A DNA stretch of 41,868 nt from the NCBI GenBank assembly GCA_945882065.1, contig CAMCWI010000006.1, positions 1 through 41,868 of the forward strand. Reading direction: 5' to 3'. The notes below the pieces were generated by a model. That model made no database searches, was not told the DNA's origin, and saw only the letters and a list, made by a program, of their open reading frames with translations. Origin of the DNA: Akkermansia muciniphila (GTDB lineage Bacteria; Verrucomicrobiota; Verrucomicrobiia; Limisphaerales; JADLHS01). The translations under genes and the position numbers were made by a program. Positions 34,860-41,868 of this stretch are shown here, in pieces; positions within the stretch are counted from its first letter, which is position 1; each line of letters begins with the position of its first letter.

Positions 34860-35234
34860 ACGTGTAGTTACGGTGTGCGCCAAGTTGCTGCGCAAGGCTG
34901 TGGAAAGCCGATATGCTGGAAGATTCTTCACAGCTGGGCCGTCGTCGTTGGCGTATTCGCCGCCAGCGCGAAATTTCCACCGTCGCGATGGCGGCTCAAA
35001 TCCTCCGCTTTGCGTCTTTCAACAAAGCCGGACATGTGAGTTTCGGCTTCAACATCACGTGTTCAACTAGCCGTTACAACCAATCAAACACCAGTGCCAA
35101 TATAGGATATTTACTTGATCCTATTCTCCCCTCATTTGATCCAGCTTCGGCAGGACAGTTGACGGTGATTGTGGGGTCTGGTTATCTCATAGAACTTGGC
35201 TGAACGACTGGTCAGAAGGTGGAGGCTGGTAGCT
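34860..35234. other. Gap between integrase-like fragment and Rep-like pseudogene
   Basis: No gene recognised. I did not find a second copy of the tRNA 3' end that would mark an att site. Confidence 0.4.
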
Positions 35235-35850
35235 ATGCCAGAGCGCGAGTGGAACGCAGAGAATCGTTGGCAACCTGATCCGGTTCTGAAGTTGAGCAGG
35301 CTTTACCACCCGACCATGAGCAAGGATCACTGGGCGTTCAGCCAACTGCCAGCCACAGAGCGAAGGCTTGTGACCGCCCTCTACCACCAGTTTGATCGGT
35401 GGTCGCACAAGCTGTACTTCAGGCACGGCCTATCAGACCGACTGATTGCAGTCCTGAACGGCTACCGCTTCGCCGCCAAACTCACCGACTGCATGATGGT
35501 CAAAAACCCTTACACGGAGCACCTGTACTATGGCCGGTGCAGTCTGGACTGGTTTTGCAAGTTTGTGCATACTTGAAGGGCCAAGACCTGCTGAAGAAAT
35601 ACGCGGGCGCGTGGAAGGCGGACGAGTGGTACGAGATGGTGCTTTCGTTAAAGGTCGGCGTGTGCCCCGCAGACCCGACTCACGACACAATGCGCGATGT
35701 GTTGGACGCGATGGAGGCGTTGGTGAAGCGATTGCAGAGCAATAAACTGATGGATGGCTACGTGGCATGGCTGGAGGTAAAAATGCATCAGTTTTATCCA
35801 CACCTGATCGTCACTCCACACATCCATGTCCTGCTGCGCTGCGAGCGCCC
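35235..35850 (+). pseudogene. HUH replication-protein-like (Rep_1-type) remnant, frameshifted and truncated
   Basis: ATG 35235 has a strong GGAGG ribosome binding site (35221-35225), unlike most genes here. Frame 1 (to 35576) ends soon after 'YGRCSLDWFCKF'; frame 2 continues 'CAYLKGQDLLKKYAGAW', 'WYEMVLSLKVGVCP', and 'VTPHIHVLLRC'. The shift is a one-base loss in the T-run at 35562-35564. The join restores a 'RC-x4-FC-x2-C' cysteine cluster. 'TPHIHVLL' matches the HUH metal-binding motif of rolling-circle Rep proteins. The part with the catalytic Tyr is missing: similarity ends near 35850, where the transposase fragment lies on the other strand. Family assignment rests on motifs only. Confidence 0.5.
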
Positions 35851-35877
35851 GCCTGCGCCGATCCACGAGCCGCTGGC

Positions 35878-36022
35878 CGCTCAGGGGGGAAACTTCGCCG
35901 TGCTGTCCGGCTTCTGCTTGCAGTCGTTATTGGAGTCGTTGACGTGTCCACTCGCGTCCCTCGGCTTCCACTTCCATCTCAATCTCTCGCAAGGTCTGGG
36001 GGCGCTTCGTTTCAGTCTTCAT
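35878..36022 (-). pseudogene. Transposase-like 5' fragment
   Basis: On the minus strand ATG 36022 follows an AAAGGAAG ribosome binding site. It encodes 'KRPQTLREIEMEVEAEGREW' then 'TRQRLQ', a TAA (35927-35929), and 'RLQAEAGQHGEV'. This charged helical lead resembles the N-terminus of IS transposases I remember as common in this group (perhaps ISKra4-like). After about 48 codons the similarity ends at the Rep remnant. It is broken by both the stop and truncation. Confidence 0.4.
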
Positions 36023-36093
36023 CCGCTTCCTTTCGTTAGGGGGTTCTTGGCCTTTCACGTTGAGTAACCGTTACTCCCCAATTATGGGGGGCA

Positions 36094-36144
36094 GTGTCAA
36101 GATGCGCCCCCCGTCCACACCTGCTGGTTCGGGCTGCTTGACAC
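36094..36144. repeat. Inverted repeat GTGTCAAG / CTTGACAC
   Basis: Perfect 8-bp arms at 36094-36101 and 36137-36144, 35 bp apart. The right arm contains the -35 box of the rpmH promoter. It lies between the transposase fragment and rpmH and may be an IS end or an operator. Confidence 0.5.
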
Positions 36145-36165
36145 GACCTCTTTCATTGTTATCCT
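36138..36165 (+). promoter_or_regulatory. Promoter of the rpmH operon
   Basis: TTGACA (36138-36143), 16-bp spacer, TATCCT (36160-36165), 51 bp before the rpmH start. Confidence 0.5.
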
Positions 36166-36216
36166 CCCGCGCTCTGGTTGGAGGGGTTTTCCCGCCGCCG
36201 GGATGTTTTTAATTTT

Positions 36217-36354
36217 ATGAAACGCCAGTATCAACCGTCAAAAATCCGCCGCAAACGCCAGCACGGATTCCTGAACCGCAATTCCACCAAGAGCGGCAAG
36301 GCCACGCTGGCCAACCGCCGTCGCGTGGGACGCAAGCGGCTCACGCCGGTTTAA
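36217..36354 (+). CDS. rpmH: 50S ribosomal protein L34
   Basis: 45 aa: [20 protein letters not shown] and so on, ending '[11 protein letters not shown]'. The length and the 'MKR..QPS..RR.R.HGF..R' pattern are canonical. It is part of the large ribosomal subunit. It is first in rpmH-rnpA-yidD-yidC-jag, 7 bp before rnpA. It is too short for many ORF finders. Confidence 0.97.
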   Translation: MKRQYQPSKIRRKRQHGFLNRNSTKSGKATLANRRRVGRKRLTPV

Positions 36355-36361
36355 TCCGGCC

Positions 36362-36730
36362 ATGTCGCCCGCATCGCCAGCCCGTCGCGGTCTGGGCCGT
36401 CGCTCCCGCATCAAGCAAGCGCGCGATTTCTTCCGCGTCCGTCAGGCTGGTGAACGCGCTGTGAAAGGTTGTCTCATCGCCAACTGGTTGCGTCTCCCGA
36501 CGGATTCTCCCTCGCGTCTCGGCGTGGTGGTGAGCAAAAAGGTCGGCAACGCGGTAGTCCGCAGTCGCGCCAAGCGTTTGCTGCGCGAATCGTATCGGCA
36601 GCATCAACACGAATTCACCCAGCCGCTTGATCTTGTGCTTGTCGCGCGGAATTCCATCAAAGAAAAAAATTATGCGGGAGTGGAGCGCGATGTTCTCTCC
36701 ACGCTTCGGCAGGCTGGACTGATCAAGTGA
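36362..36730 (+). CDS. rnpA: Ribonuclease P protein component
   Basis: 122 aa. The core '[20 protein letters not shown]' followed by KRLLRE is the RNR motif region that binds the RNase P RNA. It acts in 5' processing of tRNA precursors. The 14-residue lead before '[14 protein letters not shown]' is a short extension. Its stop overlaps the GTG start of yidD (GTGA). Confidence 0.95.
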   Translation: MSPASPARRGLGRRSRIKQARDFFRVRQAGERAVKGCLIANWLRLPTDSPSRLGVVVSKKVGNAVVRSRAKRLLRESYRQHQHEFTQPLDLVLVARNSIKEKNYAGVERDVLSTLRQAGLIK

Positions 36731-37029
36731 ACTTGGCTCAACACATCTTGCTCGCATCGGTGCGACTTTACCGCACGGTGATTTCTCCTGCGCTTGGTGC
36801 ATTCTTTGGGCCTGCGGGTGGATGCCGCTTCACCCTCACCTGTTCGGTCTATGCTGCGGAAGCGGTCCGTGAGCATGGTGCCGTTCGCGGAAGCTGGCTG
36901 GCCGCAAAACGCCTTTGCCGCTGCCATCCGTGGGGCGGCCATGGACACGATCCCGTTCCCGAAAAGAGTTTTCCCGTAGCTGATACGAAGCGGCAACCGC
37001 TCGCTTCCTCATCCTCAACCGTCATCTGA
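36727..37029 (+). CDS. yidD: Membrane protein insertion efficiency factor YidD
   Basis: 100 aa from GTG 36727, overlapping the rnpA stop. It has the family pattern: '[20 protein letters not shown]' then [13 protein letters not shown] and '[14 protein letters not shown]'. The three Cys are conserved. It is a small membrane-associated helper of YidC-dependent insertion. The tail after 'EKSFPV' is variable. It lies 9 bp before yidC. Confidence 0.94.
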   Translation: MNLAQHILLASVRLYRTVISPALGAFFGPAGGCRFTLTCSVYAAEAVREHGAVRGSWLAAKRLCRCHPWGGHGHDPVPEKSFPVADTKRQPLASSSSTVI

Positions 37030-37038
37030 AATAATTTC

Positions 37039-38838
37039 ATGGATAGAAAAACAATCGCCGTAATGGTCGCCTGCATCGGATTCGTTTTCCTTTGGCAGGG
37101 CGTGCTTGTGCCGAAGTATTTCATGGAGAAACGCCCCGTGTCGGCGGTCAACACCAATGCCGCGCCCGCCGCCATCTCCAGCACGACAACGAATGCCACC
37201 AACACAGCCAGCACGATAGTCGCGCCCGGTGTCATCATTGCGCGGGCGGATATTTCCACGAACAACCCGGAGCAATTGCTCGTCATCACGAACGAGAACG
37301 CGCGTTACACCTTCACCTCACGCGGCGGCGGATTGAAGGAGATCGAGCTGGTCAAATTCCCCGAAACCATCGCGCGCAAACGCAAAGATCAGGCCGCAGC
37401 CACAAACTTCGCCACGCTCAACACCCACGCGCATCTTCCCGTGCTAGGGATTCTGGGCGGCGAGGCGTTGGTGGGTGACGGCGTGTTCACGCTGACGCCG
37501 ATGGACAGTGGCGTGCGCGCCGAAAAAACTCTGCCCAACGGACTCCGCCTCGTGAAAGAGTTCACGGCCAGTACAAACTATCTGGTTCACGCGAAAGTGC
37601 GATTTGAAAACACGTCGGGCGGCGCGCTCGCGTTGCCATTGCAGGAATGGGTCGTGGGCACGGCCACGCCGATGGGCGGCGACGACGACGGCAGCACCGT
37701 GGGATTGATGTGGTATGACGGCACGAAATCAAAATTGCACGAGACGCTGACGGCGTATTTCGACAACAAGACGCTCGGCTGCTTCCCCGGCACGCCCAAG
37801 ACTGAGTATCGCGACGGCGCGAGCAACATCGTCTGGGCCGTGGCGCATAATCAATTCTTCGCGAGTATCGTCATGCTGGACGCACCGGCATCGCAGATCG
37901 TTTCGCGCGCGATTGATCTGCCACGCCCAACGGAAGGCAAATTCAGCACCACCAACAATCCGGCGCTCAAAGGATTTGAAACGACTGTTCATTATCCGGC
38001 CACCACTCTCGAAGCAGGCAAATCCATTGAGCGGAACGTGAACTTGTTCATCGGGCCAAAGGAATACAAGACGCTCGCCAGCATCGCGAATCGCTACAAC
38101 AACGATGTGGATAAGGCGATGGGCTTCGGCTTCTTCGGGTTTTTCTCGAAGGCGTTGCTGCTCGTGATGAACTGGCTGCATGGTGTGCTTTCGATCCCTT
38201 ACGGTTGGGCGATCATCGTCATCACAATTCTGCTGAAAATTCTTTTCTGGCCGCTGACCGCCGCCAGCACGCGCGCCTCCCAAAAGATGGCCGCCCTCGC
38301 CCCGCAGATCGCCGCGCTTAAGGAAAAACACAAGGACGACCCCGCGAAGTTCTCCGCCAAGCAGATGGAGTTCTACAAGGAGAACAAGATCAACCCCGTG
38401 GCCGGCTGTCTGCCCATGCTCGTGCAATTGCCGGTGTTCTTCGGATTCTTCATGATGCTGCGCACGGCCATCGAATTACGCGGCGCGAGTTTCTTCTGGG
38501 CAACTGACCTCTCCAAGACGGACACGATCTTCTTCATCTCAGGATTCCCGATCAACGTGCTGCCGCTGCTCTACATCGCCACCGCCATCTGGCAGACACA
38601 CGTCACTCCGATGTCACCCGGCATGGACCCCGCCCAGCAAAAGATGATGCGTTGGATGCCGCTCATGTTCCTCGTCATCCTCTACAACTTCTCGTCCGGC
38701 CTCGCGCTTTACATGACCGTCAACAACCTGCTGACGATCCTCCAGACGAAGATGACCAAAGCCCCGGTCGCAGCCACAACTCCCACCGCGCCACCCACGG
38801 CTTCAGTATTGACGCCAGCATCAAAAAAGAAAAAATAG
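37039..38838 (+). CDS. yidC: Membrane protein insertase YidC
   Basis: 599 aa, Gram-negative type: N-terminal helix (IAVMVACIGFVFLWQGVLV), a large periplasmic domain to about residue 350, then the five-helix core. Core marks are 'PYGWAIIVITILLKILFWPL', 'KEKHKDDPAKFSAKQMEFYK', 'NPVAGCLPMLVQLPVFFGFF' and 'MRWMPLMFLVILYNFSSGLA'. It inserts and folds inner-membrane proteins with or without Sec. The groove residue that is Arg in E. coli and Bacillus is Lys here (K400, in 'ILLKILFWPLT'). The tail is Pro/Ala/Lys-rich. The large periplasmic domain supports a Gram-negative host. Confidence 0.96.
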   Translation: MDRKTIAVMVACIGFVFLWQGVLVPKYFMEKRPVSAVNTNAAPAAISSTTTNATNTASTIVAPGVIIARADISTNNPEQLLVITNENARYTFTSRGGGLKEIELVKFPETIARKRKDQAAATNFATLNTHAHLPVLGILGGEALVGDGVFTLTPMDSGVRAEKTLPNGLRLVKEFTASTNYLVHAKVRFENTSGGALALPLQEWVVGTATPMGGDDDGSTVGLMWYDGTKSKLHETLTAYFDNKTLGCFPGTPKTEYRDGASNIVWAVAHNQFFASIVMLDAPASQIVSRAIDLPRPTEGKFSTTNNPALKGFETTVHYPATTLEAGKSIERNVNLFIGPKEYKTLASIANRYNNDVDKAMGFGFFGFFSKALLLVMNWLHGVLSIPYGWAIIVITILLKILFWPLTAASTRASQKMAALAPQIAALKEKHKDDPAKFSAKQMEFYKENKINPVAGCLPMLVQLPVFFGFFMMLRTAIELRGASFFWATDLSKTDTIFFISGFPINVLPLLYIATAIWQTHVTPMSPGMDPAQQKMMRWMPLMFLVILYNFSSGLALYMTVNNLLTILQTKMTKAPVAATTPTAPPTASVLTPASKKKK

Positions 38839-38916
38839 GCGCGAAGAACTGAATTCGCACAACTGACTAAAGCGGCTCTGCCATCAACTAACAACTCTCA
38901 ACCATCAACTGTTGAA

Positions 38917-39366
38917 ATGCCTGCTCAACCCAAAGTCACTCTCGAAAAACTGCTCTCGCTCCTCGGCTTCCCCGCCACCATTGAGGAGCACAAGTTGGAC
39001 GACGGTATCCTGCTCGATGTGAAAGCAGAGGACTCCGGGCGGCTTATCGGGCGACAGGGCCAGACGCTTTCCGATCTCCAATACATCACCAACCGCCTGT
39101 TGTTTCAGGAAGACCAGACTGTGCCCAAGGTGACGGTGGATGTGAGCGGCTATCGCGCCCAGGCTCGCGAAGCGTTGGTCAAGAAAGTGCAGGAAGCTGC
39201 GGAGAAAGTCCGACGTTGGGGCGATCCCGTGGAACTTGAACCCCTGTCCGCCTTTGATCGCCGCGTGGTTCACCAAGCACTCCGAGACGATCCTGACATC
39301 GAGACTCAAAGCATCGAAGTGGACGGCACAGACAAGAAGGCGATGCTCCTGCGCTCAAAGCATTGA
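38917..39366 (+). CDS. jag: Jag/KhpB-type RNA-binding protein (KH-R3H)
   Basis: 149 aa. The KH-II domain includes 'DSGRLIGRQGQTLSDLQYIT'; the R3H region is 'EPLSAFDRRVVHQALRDDPD'. There is no Jag-N domain, so it is shorter than Firmicute Jag. It probably binds RNA. Its place after yidC is the classic order. No Shine-Dalgarno is present; the 35 bp before the start contain two CCATCAACT copies. Confidence 0.93.
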   Translation: MPAQPKVTLEKLLSLLGFPATIEEHKLDDGILLDVKAEDSGRLIGRQGQTLSDLQYITNRLLFQEDQTVPKVTVDVSGYRAQAREALVKKVQEAAEKVRRWGDPVELEPLSAFDRRVVHQALRDDPDIETQSIEVDGTDKKAMLLRSKH

Positions 39367-39930
39367 GCTAGAAAAATGAGCGATGCATATCTTGCCACGC
39401 CGAGCTACTGCAAGCCTTAATTACACCAGCCTTAGTTACACCTGCGTGGCGGTTGTCTTTCTCGATGGCGAGGAACAGCGAAAGGACCTGCGGCTCGTCT
39501 CCCTCGATAACCTGTAACACATTGCCTCCCTTTTAGAGAAGCATGCCCGTGATTCCACGCGCGTGATTTCTCTCGCGACTGGTGATCATCAGGTCCGCGA
39601 TCCCGTCAGACGTAAGCAAACCACGCCTCAAACTCACATAGGCAATTTGAATCATGTTTTTTCGCTAACGACCCAATCCAAAACCGTAATCACATCTTGC
39701 AACTTGGACACCCAAGCCCCAACTCTTCCGCTCAACACTTGCCCCGAAATCCTCGAAAATTACAAAGTGTCTCCTTTTGCACTCCCGCCGACACTCGGCA
39801 CTTTGGTGATTGCAACTTTTGTTCGCAAATTGCAAAACTTTCTGCCGAATCTCGCCGCGCCCGCTTATGAATGAAGCACAGCAACTCCTTGGCAGGTGAG
39901 GCTGGTTGCGGCAGGCCCGATGAAGACTTT
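39367..39930. other. 564-bp gap between jag and the receptor gene
   Basis: No intact gene supported. It holds two direct copies of GCCTTARTTACACC (39414-39427 and 39429-39442) and a short frame reading 'VVFLDGEEQRKDLRLVSLDN' up to a TAA near 39515, which may be a gene remnant. An ORF at 39563-39874 lacks protein-like character. Confidence 0.35.
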
Positions 39931-41868
39931 TCAGAAGTTCAAGCGCAGGCTCATCACAAACGTGGACGTGCGCGGCAGGTTCGTATTGGGATTCAGCGGG
40001 TTCAAGCGGTAGTCTGTGTCGAAAAGATTCAGCACTCCGATGCGAAACTCCGCCTGTCGGCGTGGGAAGCGATAGCCCACTGTCAGATTGTGTTGCCAAA
40101 AATCCTCGGCTGCGAGGGATGGCGTGTAGCCGGAATTGTTCTGGTGATACCACGCCGACTCCCATTGGGCGAACGCGCCGCAGCGATGATGAAAGTTCGC
40201 GGTCAACGAGAGTTGATGCAATGTGGCACGCTCGTCGGCTTCGAGCAGGTTTAAGTTCGCTGCCGCGTCAGGAATTTCCGGGAAACGCTCGGTAAGTTTC
40301 GCTTCGCTCAAACGATAGCGTGTGCCCAGCGAAAAATTATTGTCGAGCAATTGCCCAGCGTAAGCGGAGAGATTGCGCTCGCGGAAATTGAGTTCCTGTT
40401 GAGTGCTGCCAGGTGAATCTGGAATTGGTAGGAACAGTGAATTCGTCAGCACCCCAATATCGCGCTCACCCTCTGAAGTGAGCCACTCCGCTTCGATTCC
40501 AAACCAAGTGCCGCTTTCGAGTGATTGATCGAAGCCGATACCCGCCGTCTCAAACCCCGTTCCCGCCACCAATCCAGCGACGCTCTCAGGAATCAGACTG
40601 CGAAAGGCTTGATTGAATCCACCAACTTGCGACGGTTCGAGTCGCACACTGTTGTCAAAGTAAAGTCCGCCAAGAGATTTCGTGTAGCTTGCACGGAACA
40701 AGCCACGCTCCCACGGCACGAACAAGACGGCAGCTTTAGGCGAAAGTAAATCGCGTGACTCCTGCCCTGCTCCAAGCGGCGCGATGTCTGCGTTACGCGG
40801 AAATTCCAAATGATCGTAACTGACGCCACCAACAAGGCTCAGTGAATCAAGTAACTTCAAGGTGTAATAGCCGTAAGCATTGGCGCGGTCCATCGTTGAA
40901 CTTACCGTGTCGCTCGTGAGCGGAAACACGCGCGTCAAATCCGACTGTGAGTCCACATCGCCATGCTGCCATCGTCCGCCAATGACCAACGAATGTCGCT
41001 CCGTTTCCCAGATGTGCTGCAGCTCTGCCGAATAAAACGTGAGGTCGCTGTCGAAACCAAGTCCCACTGCCGGCCCCGTCGGCGGCGATTGCACTTCCAC
41101 GGTTATGCCGCCGATCTGGCGGAGGAAGATGGCGTTGGCGCTGGGATCTTGATAGTTCAGCGAGTCTTCCAGCCGGGCCACGAGGAACAGCGTATGACTG
41201 CCGGGCGACCACTCGTGGTGCCAGCCCGCGTAAAGGGATGGCTCTTGTCGTTCGTGAACCCAGAAGCCGACTTGGGATTGTGCCGGGTCATAATAATTTG
41301 CCACGTCTCCCGCGCGGTTGTGATACGTGCCGATCTGGAAATACGCTTCATCGCTTGAGGTGACGCGTTGTTTCATCGTAAAGGCAAACTGGCGGCTTTC
41401 CATCTGTCCGTTTGGCTGGTTGCCGTTCAGACTCTGATAAACCGCATCCAGCGCATAACTAAAGCCAGCCATTGAACCAAACGCCGTGCCTGTCTCGCGC
41501 CAGTCGCCGTTACTCGTGTATTCACTCAGCAGGCTTACCCCAATCGGCTTAGCCTCGAAGAATCGCAGGTGGTCTTGTTGGGAGAGTGTTTGTGAAAGAT
41601 TCCCCGCGCCCGGCGGCGCGAGCAGGTTGGCCACGAGGAGTTCACTCTGCCGCGCGGTTTCCTGTCGCAGATCAAATCGGTTGGCGCTTTCCTCGGTTGC
41701 GAGGCTGTTGGCGCGGAACAAATGACCCGAGAAATCCGAATAACTCTCATTGATGGCACGGGTGGCGGCGTGCCGGCTCGCATCGGGAATACCCGCCTCG
41801 TCGTAGAGCGCGGCGAGATTCGCGCTGCGGACGGCTCGATCCTGATCGAGCAGGAGGTGCGAGCGGAA
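39931..41868 (-). CDS. TonB-receptor-like outer-membrane beta-barrel protein with N-terminal repeat region (N-terminus beyond window)
   Basis: The frame is open from the right edge (41868) to TGA at 39931, 645 codons. The first visible part, 'RAVRSANLAALYDEAGIPDA' and 'SYSDFSGHLFRANSLATEES', looks like TPR-type helices. From about 41630 on, 'ELLVANLLAPPGAGNLSQTL' leads into alternating amphipathic strands ('HSLVIGGRWQHGD', 'ANAYGYYTLKLLDSLSLVGG', 'GLFRASYTKSLGGLYFDNSV', 'LTVGYRFPRRQAEFRIGVLN'). The C-terminus 'NLPRTSTFVMSLRLNF' ends in Phe, as in outer-membrane barrels, with the TonB-receptor-like 'VLNLFDTDYRLNPLN'. Its role is unknown; outer-membrane location is likely. A plug domain is not visible in the window. 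Confidence 0.85.
   Translation of the reverse strand, partial: FRSHLLLDQDRAVRSANLAALYDEAGIPDASRHAATRAINESYSDFSGHLFRANSLATEESANRFDLRQETARQSELLVANLLAPPGAGNLSQTLSQQDHLRFFEAKPIGVSLLSEYTSNGDWRETGTAFGSMAGFSYALDAVYQSLNGNQPNGQMESRQFAFTMKQRVTSSDEAYFQIGTYHNRAGDVANYYDPAQSQVGFWVHERQEPSLYAGWHHEWSPGSHTLFLVARLEDSLNYQDPSANAIFLRQIGGITVEVQSPPTGPAVGLGFDSDLTFYSAELQHIWETERHSLVIGGRWQHGDVDSQSDLTRVFPLTSDTVSSTMDRANAYGYYTLKLLDSLSLVGGVSYDHLEFPRNADIAPLGAGQESRDLLSPKAAVLFVPWERGLFRASYTKSLGGLYFDNSVRLEPSQVGGFNQAFRSLIPESVAGLVAGTGFETAGIGFDQSLESGTWFGIEAEWLTSEGERDIGVLTNSLFLPIPDSPGSTQQELNFRERNLSAYAGQLLDNNFSLGTRYRLSEAKLTERFPEIPDAAANLNLLEADERATLHQLSLTANFHHRCGAFAQWESAWYHQNNSGYTPSLAAEDFWQHNLTVGYRFPRRQAEFRIGVLNLFDTDYRLNPLNPNTNLPRTSTFVMSLRLNF

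Noticed and set aside
35794-35802. Perfect DnaA box TTATCCACA
   Set aside because: Single copy inside the Rep-like coding region; no cluster of boxes or AT-rich unwinding element, so not an origin.
39810-39837. TTGCAA-rich dyad (GCAACTTTTG... AAATTGC)
   Set aside because: Arms are short and no promoter or regulator gene is nearby; not enough to call an operator.
39563-39874. 103-aa ORF in the jag-receptor gap
   Set aside because: No protein-like composition, no start signal, no recognisable motif.

Overview
The window looks like chromosome from a Verrucomicrobia-like, Gram-negative bacterium (subdivision-3 / Limisphaerales flavour). Reasons: giant secreted proteins built from HYR, LamG, Ig-like and parallel beta-helix modules; a PEP-CTERM protein; a PQQ-type beta-propeller protein starting 'WPQWRGP'; a DUF1080 gene; a TonB-receptor-like barrel ending in Phe; and weak or absent Shine-Dalgarno sites at many genes. 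No database search was possible, so the lineage is inference.

Layout. (1) 1-5.1 kb: a sensor kinase with a propeller sensor (minus strand, runs off the left edge) and two divergently transcribed FixJ/LuxR-type regulators that are paralogues; both lack the receiver phospho-acceptor Asp. Three copies of the palindrome ACCTAGGT lie in the non-coding DNA of this region. (2) 5.1-24.3 kb: a surface-protein cluster on the plus strand: a 4102-aa beta-helix protein with a dockerin-like C-terminus, two secreted proteins sharing an unrecognised ~160-170-aa domain and a common C-terminal module, and a PEP-CTERM protein. (3) 24.5-26.4 kb: a candidate 29-aa membrane peptide and the minus-strand fliW-csrA-flagellin module. 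(4) 26.7-34.1 kb: a decayed DUF1080 pseudogene, a family-4 uracil-DNA glycosylase, a membrane-anchored hypothetical gene cut by an amber codon, an LtaS-like sulfatase-fold enzyme and a PQQ-like propeller protein, with a palindromic repeat between the last two. (5) 34.3-36.1 kb: tRNA-Asp followed by mobile-element remains (integrase-like fragment, HUH Rep-like pseudogene, transposase fragment). (6) 36.1-39.4 kb: the conserved rpmH-rnpA-yidD-yidC-jag block. (7) 39.9 kb to the end: a TonB-receptor-like outer-membrane barrel, running off the right edge.

How it may work together. The most interesting unit is 1-24.3 kb. A membrane sensor kinase and two apparently phosphorylation-independent LuxR regulators sit directly beside a very large extracellular protein set. 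The palindromes are found upstream of the kinase (one) and upstream of the 4102-aa gene (two), with half-sites in the intergenic region between the regulators. This suggests a self-contained regulated cell-surface or matrix system. That is inference from layout and sequence only.
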